Source of the DNA: Ignavibacteria bacterium
Lineage (GTDB): Bacteria; Bacteroidota; Ignavibacteria; Kapaibacteriales; Kapaibacteriaceae
DNA length: 64,000 bases
Direction: 5' to 3'
Assembly: GCA_016707005.1 (NCBI GenBank)
Contig: JADJIQ010000005.1
Span: forward strand, 310,001 to 374,000
Notes under the pieces: generated by a model
Databases searched by the model: none
What the model was told of the DNA's origin: nothing
What the model saw: the letters and a program-made list of their open reading frames with translations, nothing else
Part shown: piece by piece, positions 8,102 through 16,127 of the stretch
How positions within the stretch are numbered: the first letter of the stretch is position 1
Layout: each line of letters starts with the position of its first letter
Program-made: the position numbers and the translations under genes

Positions 8102-8991
8102 GTATTCTAGAACAATCGAGCGAACAAGTAGGTCCTGAGGAGCAGAAAACGGACAATGGATTCGTAGCACTCCTCGACGTTCTTGGTTTCGGCAGCATGA
8201 CTGAACAACGAAGATCGCAGGTTGCAGCAGCTCTGGAACATGCTGTAGACAGTCTCTTACCAAAGCTCTCTGAGATGATGCCTCACAGTAGTAAAGAACG
8301 TTTGAAAGAGCCAGTCGTACGGATGTTCTCCGACACAATCATCGTTGCCTTTTCGCGGATACAGGGGGCATCAGTCATTCAGGATATGTTTCATTTCGTT
8401 AACGACTTCCTTGGAATGCTCTTTTGTCTGCTCATGAGTGATAGAATATTGATCCGGGGTTCCGTCGGATATGGAACGATCATTGAACGGAAGTATGGGA
8501 TATACGGCACTGCAATTCTTGATGCGAAGAATGAATATGAGGAAACATCGTGGGCAAGTATACACTTCACAGTAGCAGCAACTTCTTTCATCGCGAAGTG
8601 GCATTTATGGGCTATGGAAAATGGCGTGTCCGACACTCGCTTACTTCCTGGCACTGCACATGTTATGAATCGAACTCAATTCTATGTTTCGAACGTGCCT
8701 TTTAAGTCGTCGCACAAGTTCTCGAGTGATATTCCACCAACGATGATTGGCAAACGGTTCGTCGTCCCTTGGCCTAAAGACTTAAGAACGGTCATCGAAT
8801 CTGAGCACATCCTAGCGCAAAAACAGACAACGTCTTACACACGCATCCATGAAGTTATGGACGTCGAATACGAGCATGGCTCTGAACGTGTTCGCGAGAT
8901 TATCACCAACACTCTCGACTTTGCCGAAGCATACCTAGCGCGTTACCCGGACGTAAACAGGCCGCTGAACTGGGAGGGGCCTTTGCCTTAA
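8098..8991 (+). CDS. Nucleotidyl-cyclase-like protein coupled to the restriction enzyme
   Basis: A 297-aa soluble protein of unknown function. The segments ALLDVLGFGSM (Asp27), VRMFSDTIIVAF (Asp79) and LIRGSVGYGTIIE...YGTAILDAKNEYE (120-148) follow the order and spacing of class III nucleotidyl cyclase catalytic domains, where two aspartates bind metal and an R-G-x-x-x-G strand follows. This reading is inference from motif layout. Related short cyclase-like proteins occur in defence loci, but no effector with a cyclic-nucleotide domain is next to it here. The ATGA overlap with the type IIL gene argues for joint expression and function. It may instead be a fold relative without cyclase activity. 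Confidence 0.55.
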   Translation: MSILEQSSEQVGPEEQKTDNGFVALLDVLGFGSMTEQRRSQVAAALEHAVDSLLPKLSEMMPHSSKERLKEPVVRMFSDTIIVAFSRIQGASVIQDMFHFVNDFLGMLFCLLMSDRILIRGSVGYGTIIERKYGIYGTAILDAKNEYEETSWASIHFTVAATSFIAKWHLWAMENGVSDTRLLPGTAHVMNRTQFYVSNVPFKSSHKFSSDIPPTMIGKRFVVPWPKDLRTVIESEHILAQKQTTSYTRIHEVMDVEYEHGSERVREIITNTLDFAEAYLARYPDVNRPLNWEGPLP

Positions 8992-9079
8992 CGAGTCAAA
9001 CATTGCGACTTGGATTGCACCGATTATCGCGCCCTACCTCCAATTCCCAGAGCCAATGGGAACGGCATGTTAACGACGC

Positions 9080-11071
9080 TCAGATCAATCGCTCTACCAG
9101 CCAACCTGCGCCTAATAGCAGTTCAATGTCTCGATCAGATATGTGATCCGAGAAGATGGCGAGGCACACCAAGTCAGTTGGACGTGTGACACCGACAAAC
9201 AGCCTCTTGCAGTGGTCAATTGCACTGCCGGTCAAACTGGTAGTGTTCTTAGTTCCAGTGAGGATTGGAAGCAGTGACTTCATGTCCCAAGTCCTCGAAA
9301 AGTATGTCTCGACAACAAGAGTAGCCGCATGGGTCTCGCCCTTTACTCCGTGGATCGAGTCAAAACGCAGTCTCACCTCACCAGTCGATCCATGATGCAG
9401 CAAGATGTTGTCACCTTCCTCCGCACTCCGATTACCGACGTTGGGCTCTGATTCTGTCTTTCCACCCCACGCCAAGAACTCCTCCACACTGGCACAGTTG
9501 GCATCCGGCATGATTGCTTTCAAAAGCTTAACGAGTCTCGCAATCTTCGTGTTCCAGGCATATTCAGATAGATCAGCACCAGGCTGGAGAAAATCCCACA
9601 TCAGCTTCTTAAACTCTATATATGAGTCATCTGTTTTTAAGAACGCTTTCAGTTCAGTGCGAGAATTGATAAGCGGTGCTTGCTTATCGGGCGTAGCACG
9701 ACGAACGGCTTCTAACACACCTCTGGCAATTCTTATTGAAGGCTCTGCAAACGAATTGTCTTTGTTCGCCAACGCACGGGCCTCTATCACAAAGCTATAG
9801 AGTGAATCCGGCATACTGGCCTTGCGACTGAGATTGGCTTGGAAGCCTTTCCAGTAATCGCCTATCGCTTCTGGAAAATTCTTTGCCTTTGGATCTGTGA
9901 GATTCTTCCGTCCACCAACAACGCATACTTCATTTTTTTGAAGACTAGATTCGGGGAGCTCGCGGAGCACTAGATCAGCAAACGCGGGAACCACCCGGTG
10001 TATCGAGCCGCGATCGAATACAAAAATTGTATGCTTCCTTTTGTTGCCAGAAGCAGCAGCTTTAAGGGTTTGTGGTTCGATAACAGTGAGAGGCGACGCA
10101 AAGCGGGCAATGTCGTCTCCAAAACGATGGGTCTCAGACAGCGGTAAACTTGGACGATTATCAAACAGCTGAGGTGTAGTTATCGACGTAGCGTCGAATT
10201 TGAAAATGGCTTGGTTCTTGTCACCAAACTTTTGCATCACACAACCATCTGCTGAAAACAGTGTTTCCAAGATTCTATCCTGACTCGCGTTGGTATCTTG
10301 TAACTCATCGACGAAAACCCAAGGGAATCTGTGTCGAACTATATTGAGAAGGTACCTTCTACGAACGAGACACGCCTCTGCATAGGCATACATATCATCG
10401 AACCGGAAGTAGCCGGCTTTTGAAAGTTGACGTTTCAGCGCTGTCAACTCGTTAGCGGTATTTGATGTTGGTCCAGGGAAACCCTTATTTCTTTCAGCGG
10501 GATGGCTCACGCGTAGTTCCGCACCATTCAAAACGAGTTTCCCGATGACATCCTCCAGTGGCTCCGAACGCCTCTTCATCACGCCCTTAGTGTTCCCATA
10601 TGGCCCTCTTTCAAACAATGAAAGTGCTCTATTGGAAAATCTTTCGTCATCTATGGCCGTCACCTCAATCCCCTCCGTACGCATATACGGCAATGCAAGA
10701 AATTGGTCAACAAATGCCTGGAATGTCCCAATGAAATGCGGATATCCTAGCAGTTTGGCCAACGATCTGGATTGACCTAGACGAGATTCGATTTCCCGTC
10801 GGGCTACGTTTGTATGAGACAGAACCAAGACGCCCCGATCTGGCCATCGCCACTTATTTGCGAGAAGAGCGAGTTTGGCCGTTAGGATCGTCGTCTTTCC
10901 GCAACCTGGTCCGGCCTGAACGTCGCAACTCGTAGATGCCTTCAGGATCGCAATCTTCTCCGCTGAAGAGAGATCAATCGCGAGTTCATCCGCCAACGAA
11001 GCAATCTCACTATCGTTAAACTCAAGCTGGGTTGGCATTGGCGGGAACACTAGGGGTTTTGCCACATACAT
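9080..11071 (-). CDS. gajB: UvrD/PcrA-like SF1 helicase, Gabija GajB-type
   Basis: A 663-aa superfamily 1A DNA helicase. Motif I AGPGCGKTT at 53-61, Ia LSHTNVARREIE at 84-95, motif II VDELQDT at 254-260, motif III FGDKNQAIF at 282-290, motif V IHGVKGETH at 573-581 and motif VI FVGVTRP at 625-631 are all present. It follows an OLD-family nuclease gene and overlaps its end by 50 bp (or 17 bp if Met12, at 11038, is the start). OLD class 2 nucleases paired with a UvrD-like helicase make up the Gabija anti-phage system, in which GajB is thought to sense DNA ends or termini and activate GajA. It is longer than the founding GajB (about 494 aa), so assignment rests on neighbour and motifs. Confidence 0.8.
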   Translation of the reverse strand: MYVAKPLVFPPMPTQLEFNDSEIASLADELAIDLSSAEKIAILKASTSCDVQAGPGCGKTTILTAKLALLANKWRWPDRGVLVLSHTNVARREIESRLGQSRSLAKLLGYPHFIGTFQAFVDQFLALPYMRTEGIEVTAIDDERFSNRALSLFERGPYGNTKGVMKRRSEPLEDVIGKLVLNGAELRVSHPAERNKGFPGPTSNTANELTALKRQLSKAGYFRFDDMYAYAEACLVRRRYLLNIVRHRFPWVFVDELQDTNASQDRILETLFSADGCVMQKFGDKNQAIFKFDATSITTPQLFDNRPSLPLSETHRFGDDIARFASPLTVIEPQTLKAAASGNKRKHTIFVFDRGSIHRVVPAFADLVLRELPESSLQKNEVCVVGGRKNLTDPKAKNFPEAIGDYWKGFQANLSRKASMPDSLYSFVIEARALANKDNSFAEPSIRIARGVLEAVRRATPDKQAPLINSRTELKAFLKTDDSYIEFKKLMWDFLQPGADLSEYAWNTKIARLVKLLKAIMPDANCASVEEFLAWGGKTESEPNVGNRSAEEGDNILLHHGSTGEVRLRFDSIHGVKGETHAATLVVETYFSRTWDMKSLLPILTGTKNTTSLTGSAIDHCKRLFVGVTRPTDLVCLAIFSDHISDRDIELLLGAGWLVERLI

Positions 11072-12944
11072 ATTCGATTGCCTCGACGAGGTAGAGCGGC
11101 AGCTTCTTGCGAAGTTCCTCTGGTGTTGGCTTGGCGTCTTTTAGAGCAGCGGCGAGGCGCTGTGCGGTTTCAACCTTAGATGTCTGTTTGTTGAACAAAG
11201 GCTTGAACACGAATGCTGCCAAGTGTTGCGCCGATTGCTGTTTTGCTTCTTCTTTCATAAATGCGGTCTGAGCTGCAGCGAGGGCGGCTGAGTCCGGTTC
11301 GACTCCCGTTTCGGACAAGGCTTTCGCAGCGGCAATGGCCATGTGAAGTTCACTTGCTAGACCAGAAAGTGCCAAGTCGTATTCGAGAGTCCATTGTGGT
11401 GAGACAAACGTCCTTACACTCTGACCGTCGTGTTTCTTAAGATTCGTCTCATGCGCTTTAACTTTCCCTTCCCTGATGAAATCACTCTCTTTCTTACGGT
11501 CGCCGAGATAGTCAGCCGCTTCGTCAGGTGGAATATCGCGGTCGGAGATGCAGGCCACCGGTATCGGCAGTTCTTCAATACCAGGTACTCGTTGAAAAAC
11601 TCTGCCATAGCGAAATAGACCGCGGTGTCCAACATTGACGATTGATACACCGTTGCGTGAGAAAGATAGGCCGAGGAGGTCCGACAAGACAGGAATGAGA
11701 ATATTCTCGGCTTCTCCTTCAACGATGACAACACCTCTCGCGAAGAAGAGATTTGCTCTCGTGGTGTCTAGGAACTTTTCTAAAAAGCGATAGTCTCCTG
11801 GGGCTAACAAAGTATTGTTCTCAGATAACGGGAACACTCTACCGCAATCCACTATAGTGACATCCTCCAACTTGGCCTTGGAAGCTAGATTCGGACTATG
11901 CGTTGTGAGAACTGCCTGAACGCCCGACGAGATAGCTTCATCTTCGAGAAACTCCATTAGGCGTAGCTGAAGTTGGGGGTGCAGATGCGCCTCTGGCTCC
12001 TCCACAAGAAGCAACGGCAGTCCTGTTTCTGCAGACTGACTGAGCAAGAGCAATTCCGCAGCAATGAACAAAAGATTCTTGAGCCCAAGTCCATGACGCG
12101 TGTGGTCCGTTACACCTTCCTTGGTGAGCCACAATTCAAGCTTTTCAAGAATTGAGCGCAGTCCAGCTTGCCCATTTAACGTGATTTTGCCCGTTAACTT
12201 GTCTGACCCCACAGAGAGCTTTTTTAAGTATTCGGTATTTAGTTGGCGACAAGCCGCTGCGATTGCAGGACTCTCCTCAATCCACCGATCGGTTGTGTCT
12301 ACAATACCTCGCAGAGTCGAAGGAGGAAGCTGTGGTTTTCCAGCCTCGAGAGGAGGCAACTCACTGGGCTCGTCTTCGTCTTTGAACGCTGGGTGGTTAA
12401 TGAGAAGTTGCGAAAGACGTGAACCTCTACCTGCTGCCATTTCGGCGTCAGCATCTCTTAATGGCTTTAGATATGTCAAACGGAGGAAGGAGCGGATTTC
12501 CCCATCAACAGCTTTCCCTTGTCCATTCGATCCGGTGCGTGTCGAGGCCTCTACCATCCATACCCTTGCGCCGATCTTGTTCGTCCTCTCAATACGGCGA
12601 GCGCGGAGAGTCAACTCCAGAATCGGCTTCCCATCGGTTAGTGAAAGCCATTCAAGAAACCGCGCCGCTTCGCTTTCTGTAAGTTCTTCAAAGCGACAGT
12701 AGATCGAGAACTCCTGAGCAACCGTTCCGGTTGAGCAGTGAAAATCCTCGTCTGTGATCCGGAGCCAATCTTGACTGGTTGTTCCTAGTACGAGACGCAG
12801 TGCATCGATAATGGCGGACTTCCCGGAATCGTTCTGCCCAACAAGCAGGGTCAGACCCGGCCTTATTGCTAGCTCCAAGTTGGAATTGCTAGCCTTCGAA
12901 CCGAATATTCGAAAGTTGTCTGCTGAAAGGTAGGTTAATCTCAT
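11022..12944 (-). CDS. gajA: OLD-family class 2 ATPase/TOPRIM nuclease, Gabija GajA-type
   Basis: A 640-aa ABC-type ATPase fused to a TOPRIM nuclease. Walker A GQNDSGKS lies at 36-43, an ABC-signature-like HGLGLKNLL at 284-292, Walker B LLLVEEPEAHLHP at 311-323, and the H-loop His349 (TTHSPN). The TOPRIM part has VIVEGEAEN (Glu409) and ISDRD (Asp468, Asp470), the metal-binding acidic residues. In Gabija, GajA is a nucleotide-sensitive nicking nuclease restrained by normal ATP levels. A Shine-Dalgarno-like AGGAG lies 10 bp before the ATG at 12944. The helicase gene overlaps its 3' end. The pair runs convergent to the restriction-modification genes. Confidence 0.85.
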   Translation of the reverse strand: MRLTYLSADNFRIFGSKASNSNLELAIRPGLTLLVGQNDSGKSAIIDALRLVLGTTSQDWLRITDEDFHCSTGTVAQEFSIYCRFEELTESEAARFLEWLSLTDGKPILELTLRARRIERTNKIGARVWMVEASTRTGSNGQGKAVDGEIRSFLRLTYLKPLRDADAEMAAGRGSRLSQLLINHPAFKDEDEPSELPPLEAGKPQLPPSTLRGIVDTTDRWIEESPAIAAACRQLNTEYLKKLSVGSDKLTGKITLNGQAGLRSILEKLELWLTKEGVTDHTRHGLGLKNLLFIAAELLLLSQSAETGLPLLLVEEPEAHLHPQLQLRLMEFLEDEAISSGVQAVLTTHSPNLASKAKLEDVTIVDCGRVFPLSENNTLLAPGDYRFLEKFLDTTRANLFFARGVVIVEGEAENILIPVLSDLLGLSFSRNGVSIVNVGHRGLFRYGRVFQRVPGIEELPIPVACISDRDIPPDEAADYLGDRKKESDFIREGKVKAHETNLKKHDGQSVRTFVSPQWTLEYDLALSGLASELHMAIAAAKALSETGVEPDSAALAAAQTAFMKEEAKQQSAQHLAAFVFKPLFNKQTSKVETAQRLAAALKDAKPTPEELRKKLPLYLVEAIEYVCGKTPSVPANANPA

Positions 12945-13054
12945 TGTTATCTTACTCCTGATCTTTCCCCTGTGTAGTCTACAGTCGGTGTAATGGCAAT
13001 GGACATTCCAAGCAATGCGATCACAAATAACTGCACTCTAACGCTGAAGTAAGT

Positions 13055-13080
13055 GCAATCTAGCATTGTGCTTAGAAGAA
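13055..13080 (-). promoter_or_regulatory. Recurrent upstream motif, copy 1
   Basis: GCAATCTAGCATTGTGCTTA and following GAAGAA (+ strand) belong to a motif repeated in the window. This copy lies 111 bp upstream of the gajA-like start (12944). Read on the minus strand it contains TAGATTGC, close to the TAnnTTTG -7 box. Confidence 0.5.
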
Positions 13081-13150
13081 CGACAATCCACATAGTCCGG
13101 TAGTCGGTTGCACGCGTGTTTGAGATGCTCAGGTGGCGCGGATACTCCAG

Positions 13151-13645
13151 TCACCACGTTCCTTTGTTCTTATAGATTTCAATACCTCCGAAGATCGCTT
13201 TCTTGGCATCTTCAATCGAGTCGAATCGACGCTTTCCCCAAGTGGATCCAACCTTGCATTTATACTTGCCCGTCCGTTGATCGACAAAGATCAGTAGTTG
13301 ATGTCCCTCATATTTGAGAACATGAGTCCCATTTGCGTTTACCGCCCATCTCTTTCTCATCCAAGTAGAGAGTCTAGACGCTTTGCTCTTTAGGCGGTTT
13401 TCAAGACGCTTGGGATTGACATAGTCTCCCGTCATCTTCTCAGCACAAACACATCCAACTCTAAATTCGCTATTAACAGCTGCGTGAGATACAATGTGAA
13501 TGTATCGTATTCTTTCATGGTTACACATCATACAGGTTTCGTAGTCAGCCTCGTCGACAGTCTGTCCTTTACCTCTAACATCTATGACATTTTCAAGAGT
13601 CCATCCCTTATGGGGAACGTTTGGTTTGTCCCACATTCGGCTCAT
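13151..13645 (-). CDS. Hypothetical protein with CxxC...CxC putative zinc site
   Basis: A 164-aa protein of unknown function. It has CMMCNHERIRYIHIVSHAA followed by VGCVCAEKM; the four cysteines (CxxC and CxC about 25 residues apart) and nearby histidines suggest a structural zinc site. The second half is basic (SKASRLSTWMRKRW, KCKVGSTWGKRRF) and may bind nucleic acid; it ends in an SPOR/Arm-like small beta-alpha segment I cannot assign. The start at 13645 is the only upstream ATG. It sits between the OLD nuclease gene and another unknown gene, all on the minus strand, so a defence-related or regulatory accessory role is possible but unproven. Confidence 0.65.
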   Translation of the reverse strand: MSRMWDKPNVPHKGWTLENVIDVRGKGQTVDEADYETCMMCNHERIRYIHIVSHAAVNSEFRVGCVCAEKMTGDYVNPKRLENRLKSKASRLSTWMRKRWAVNANGTHVLKYEGHQLLIFVDQRTGKYKCKVGSTWGKRRFDSIEDAKKAIFGGIEIYKNKGTW

Positions 13646-13780
13646 TGTTTCATATCCATGATTATTGACGGAGGGAACAGTACGCTACAATTGGTTTGGT
13701 GTTTGAGATTCCGCACAATGCGACCACGATGTTCCGCGATAAAGTGACCACTATATATTGCACTCCATGCAGTAGCATTT

Positions 13781-13806
13781 GCAAACTAATAGTGGGCTTA
13801 GAAGAA
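13781..13806 (-). promoter_or_regulatory. Recurrent upstream motif, copy 2 (degenerate)
   Basis: GCAAACTAATAGTGGGCTTA and GAAGAA differ from copy 1 at about five of 26 positions. It lies 136 bp upstream of the start at 13645, in the same orientation and relative place as copy 1. Confidence 0.4.
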
Positions 13807-13913
13807 AGGCTGAATCCGGTATCCATTGAGCAGTAGCTTGTGAAACATGGTGATCAAGACTTGCGGATACTCAAACAGCCTACAGGAGCATTCATTGACC
13901 CCAGCCATTAAGC

Positions 13914-14864
13914 CTATTTCTCATCCCTTAGCTCCATGATTCTCTTTGGCTTGTTGTGTTCGCAATAGACCTTGATGCCGATCTTAACGGCAATAGCAGT
14001 GGCCGTAACAATTACTGTCTTGACGGCAATGCCCGCATCGGTTAATAGCGCGGTGAATATCGTTGCCACTTTTGTCGTGTCGATTACTTTGTCCAGACCG
14101 TCTCTGATTAGCTTTTGGTACAGATCGTTCTCAGGATCACAGAGTGCCCCATAAATGACTCGTTGCACTGCACCAAAGATGCTACGACCAAGTTTGCTTG
14201 GCTCGGTCAATTCTTGTTTCGGCGGAAGCAGCTTGATATCAGCAGGTGGCAGCTGTTTTTTCGATAGCTCATCCACTTGGAGCATAAAATCCACGACACC
14301 TTTAGGTATGGCGTTTCCAATGTCCGCAAACATTTCATCTTCTGTTTTCGTTCGAATCGCCTTTTCTACTCTGGCTTTTATGTCTTCAATAACTATATTT
14401 TCATTCCCCTGCTTTCGAAGTCCTGCTAAAAGGGCTTCTTGCATGAACCTTTCGGTTGTCTCGCGCCGGAACTGCACTTGCTTTGTTCTCGTCCGTATAA
14501 CGGCACAGTTCGAAAGCACCCAGTTCATAAATGGTGCAGCGCTCTCCAAATCCATCTCTTTGATATAGCATATAGCAAGAAGTGCCGTTGCTTCAAGGTA
14601 CAGCCTTGTTCTTGGAGATACTTTGCCTCGAACACTGATAAATCCGCTCTTTGCAAAGTCTATGTTACCCGCATTCATTGCAGCTTCGAAGACTAGGTTC
14701 TTTGACTGCATTAGGCGTGTCTCATGACCTGTTTTCCTGAGAATGCTCTGGATATCTGCCAGAATTGACTCTGCCTTGGCGTAGGCGCCATTCTGCACGG
14801 CTTTCTTGAGGTCTGGTTCCAGAATTGACAAGCGCTTCTTTTGAAGCTCAGTAAGGTTTGGCAT
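13914..14864 (-). CDS. Hypothetical helical protein with C-terminal hydrophobic segment
   Basis: A 316-aa protein I do not recognise. Residues 1-200 are alpha-helical with a TPR-like look (KKAVQNGAYAKAESILADI, then LEATALLAICYIKEMDLESA). Toward the C terminus a hydrophobic stretch rich in Ile, Val, Thr and Ala (ALLTDAGIAVKTVIVTATAI, ~275-300) could cross a membrane, followed by a basic tail. AAGGGG lies 6 bp before the ATG at 14864. Helical repeats plus a membrane segment would fit a sensor-effector membrane protein of a defence locus, but this is a guess from context. Confidence 0.6.
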   Translation of the reverse strand: MPNLTELQKKRLSILEPDLKKAVQNGAYAKAESILADIQSILRKTGHETRLMQSKNLVFEAAMNAGNIDFAKSGFISVRGKVSPRTRLYLEATALLAICYIKEMDLESAAPFMNWVLSNCAVIRTRTKQVQFRRETTERFMQEALLAGLRKQGNENIVIEDIKARVEKAIRTKTEDEMFADIGNAIPKGVVDFMLQVDELSKKQLPPADIKLLPPKQELTEPSKLGRSIFGAVQRVIYGALCDPENDLYQKLIRDGLDKVIDTTKVATIFTALLTDAGIAVKTVIVTATAIAVKIGIKVYCEHNKPKRIMELRDEK

Positions 14865-15512
14865 GATTCCCCTTCGATGAGACTATACGATACTCACACA
14901 ATCTACCAAGCTACCATAACGGAAGCCACTGTGCGGAACGCTACTAATAGGAAGATTCTCAATGAGAATATAAGAGCCTAGCGAATATTCCACACGCAAT
15001 GACCACCTCTATCTGCCTAAACAATCCTACTATGCATAGCATCGCTATGCCTAGGCAATCTAAAACTAGCATTGTCTTTTGAAACCTCGCGGCTCACTCT
15101 ATCCAGTGGTCATTGGCTGTGGGAGTGAATGGACAGTGAGTGCAGAGGTTGCACATCAGACCTAATCCCGCACTAATCGGAGATTAGTCGAGTCGCCATT
15201 GAATCTGAATGTCTCTGATTCAATCAAGCCCTTCTCCAGGTCCTCCATCTCAGAGAGTCTCTAAAGAAACCGGCATCAACGGGATCTAGTGCTTTTCGAT
15301 CAATTGAGCCTGAGGTTATCCTGTCGATTGACGTATCATCTGTGATCGCTGCCGTTCCCATGTTATGCTTTAGAGCTGCCCTCTTGGGTAAGCTAAGACT
15401 TCACCTAAAGTGGCCATCAACAGCTTGCGCAAACAACCACCTTTGTGAGAATCATTGAGGCGACACAGCAGAGCATCTCAACTGACTGACCGCAAGAACA
15501 CCTACATGAGAA
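14865..15512. other. Gene-free region between defence block and RHS operon
   Basis: About 650 bp with no plausible coding frame. It holds short perfect hairpins: ATTCTC-AAT-GAGAAT at 14955-14969, GCATAGC-ATC-GCTATGC at 15034-15050, and ACTAATC-GGA-GATTAGT at 15172-15188. It also holds one variant copy of the recurrent upstream motif (15055-15074). None is followed by a T-run on either side strong enough for me to call a terminator. Confidence 0.5.
15055..15074 (-). promoter_or_regulatory. Recurrent upstream motif, variant copy 3
   Basis: GCAATCTAAAACTAGCATTG at 15055-15074 is the motif core GCAATCTAGCATTG split by AAACTA. It lies 191 bp upstream of the start at 14864, again on the side facing a minus-strand gene. 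Confidence 0.35.
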
Positions 15513-16127
15513 CTACTGCGCAACATGCAGTTCAACTACCATCGATGGGAAAGCGCTTAATAGCGTCTGCAGCATACTCTTGAGGATACTTCCCTGTATT
15601 CTTGCGCAGCTAAAAAATCTGACGGGATACATTGCTGCGCCAGTAAATTGCAGAGGGCTCCTTAGTGTATAGGTCCCCCACGGAGTCTCCTCGCGCCTAA
15701 ATTTTCGCAGAAATCGCCATTCGGCAACGACATTCGACACAAGGATTAGGCTAACTGTATCACTACTTCGGACAACGAACGTATCTGCTGCACAGCGGCG
15801 AATTTTTTCGGCTTCATTTGGATACTTGTAGACTGTATCACCAACGGAGCTGTCATTTATCGTCTCAACTACATCATTCAAAAAGCGGGATTCAACGGTC
15901 TCCGCAAAAGGGATACCAAAGGCCACCGGAACACTTGACGTGTCATGTGAAAATACAATACGAAATTCTTTAGCCAATGCTTCCGGCGAGATAGAAATGT
16001 ACTCGCGTTCACATCTCAGCGTATCAGCTATGTACTGGCGAACACTCACATAGATTTGAGCATTAGACGACACAGACGACACGATCAATGTCATTAGCAG
16101 TAAGATGGTGTGTAAATGGCACATCAT
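15513..16127 (-). CDS. Secreted protein overlapping the RHS stop, possible cognate immunity or accessory protein
   Basis: A 204-aa protein with an N-terminal signal peptide (MMCHLHTILLLMTLIVSSVSSNAQ) and no recognisable domain after it. Its ATG overlaps the RHS gene stop by 4 bp (16124-16127), the tightest possible link to the RHS C-terminal region. Genes in this position after RHS toxins usually encode immunity proteins; here the signal peptide would place the product in the periplasm or outside, which would suit neutralising a toxin arriving from outside, or a processing partner. Both are inference. It is the last gene of the 36784-15513 operon-like run. Confidence 0.65.
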   Translation of the reverse strand: MMCHLHTILLLMTLIVSSVSSNAQIYVSVRQYIADTLRCEREYISISPEALAKEFRIVFSHDTSSVPVAFGIPFAETVESRFLNDVVETINDSSVGDTVYKYPNEAEKIRRCAADTFVVRSSDTVSLILVSNVVAEWRFLRKFRREETPWGTYTLRSPLQFTGAAMYPVRFFSCARIQGSILKSMLQTLLSAFPSMVVELHVAQ

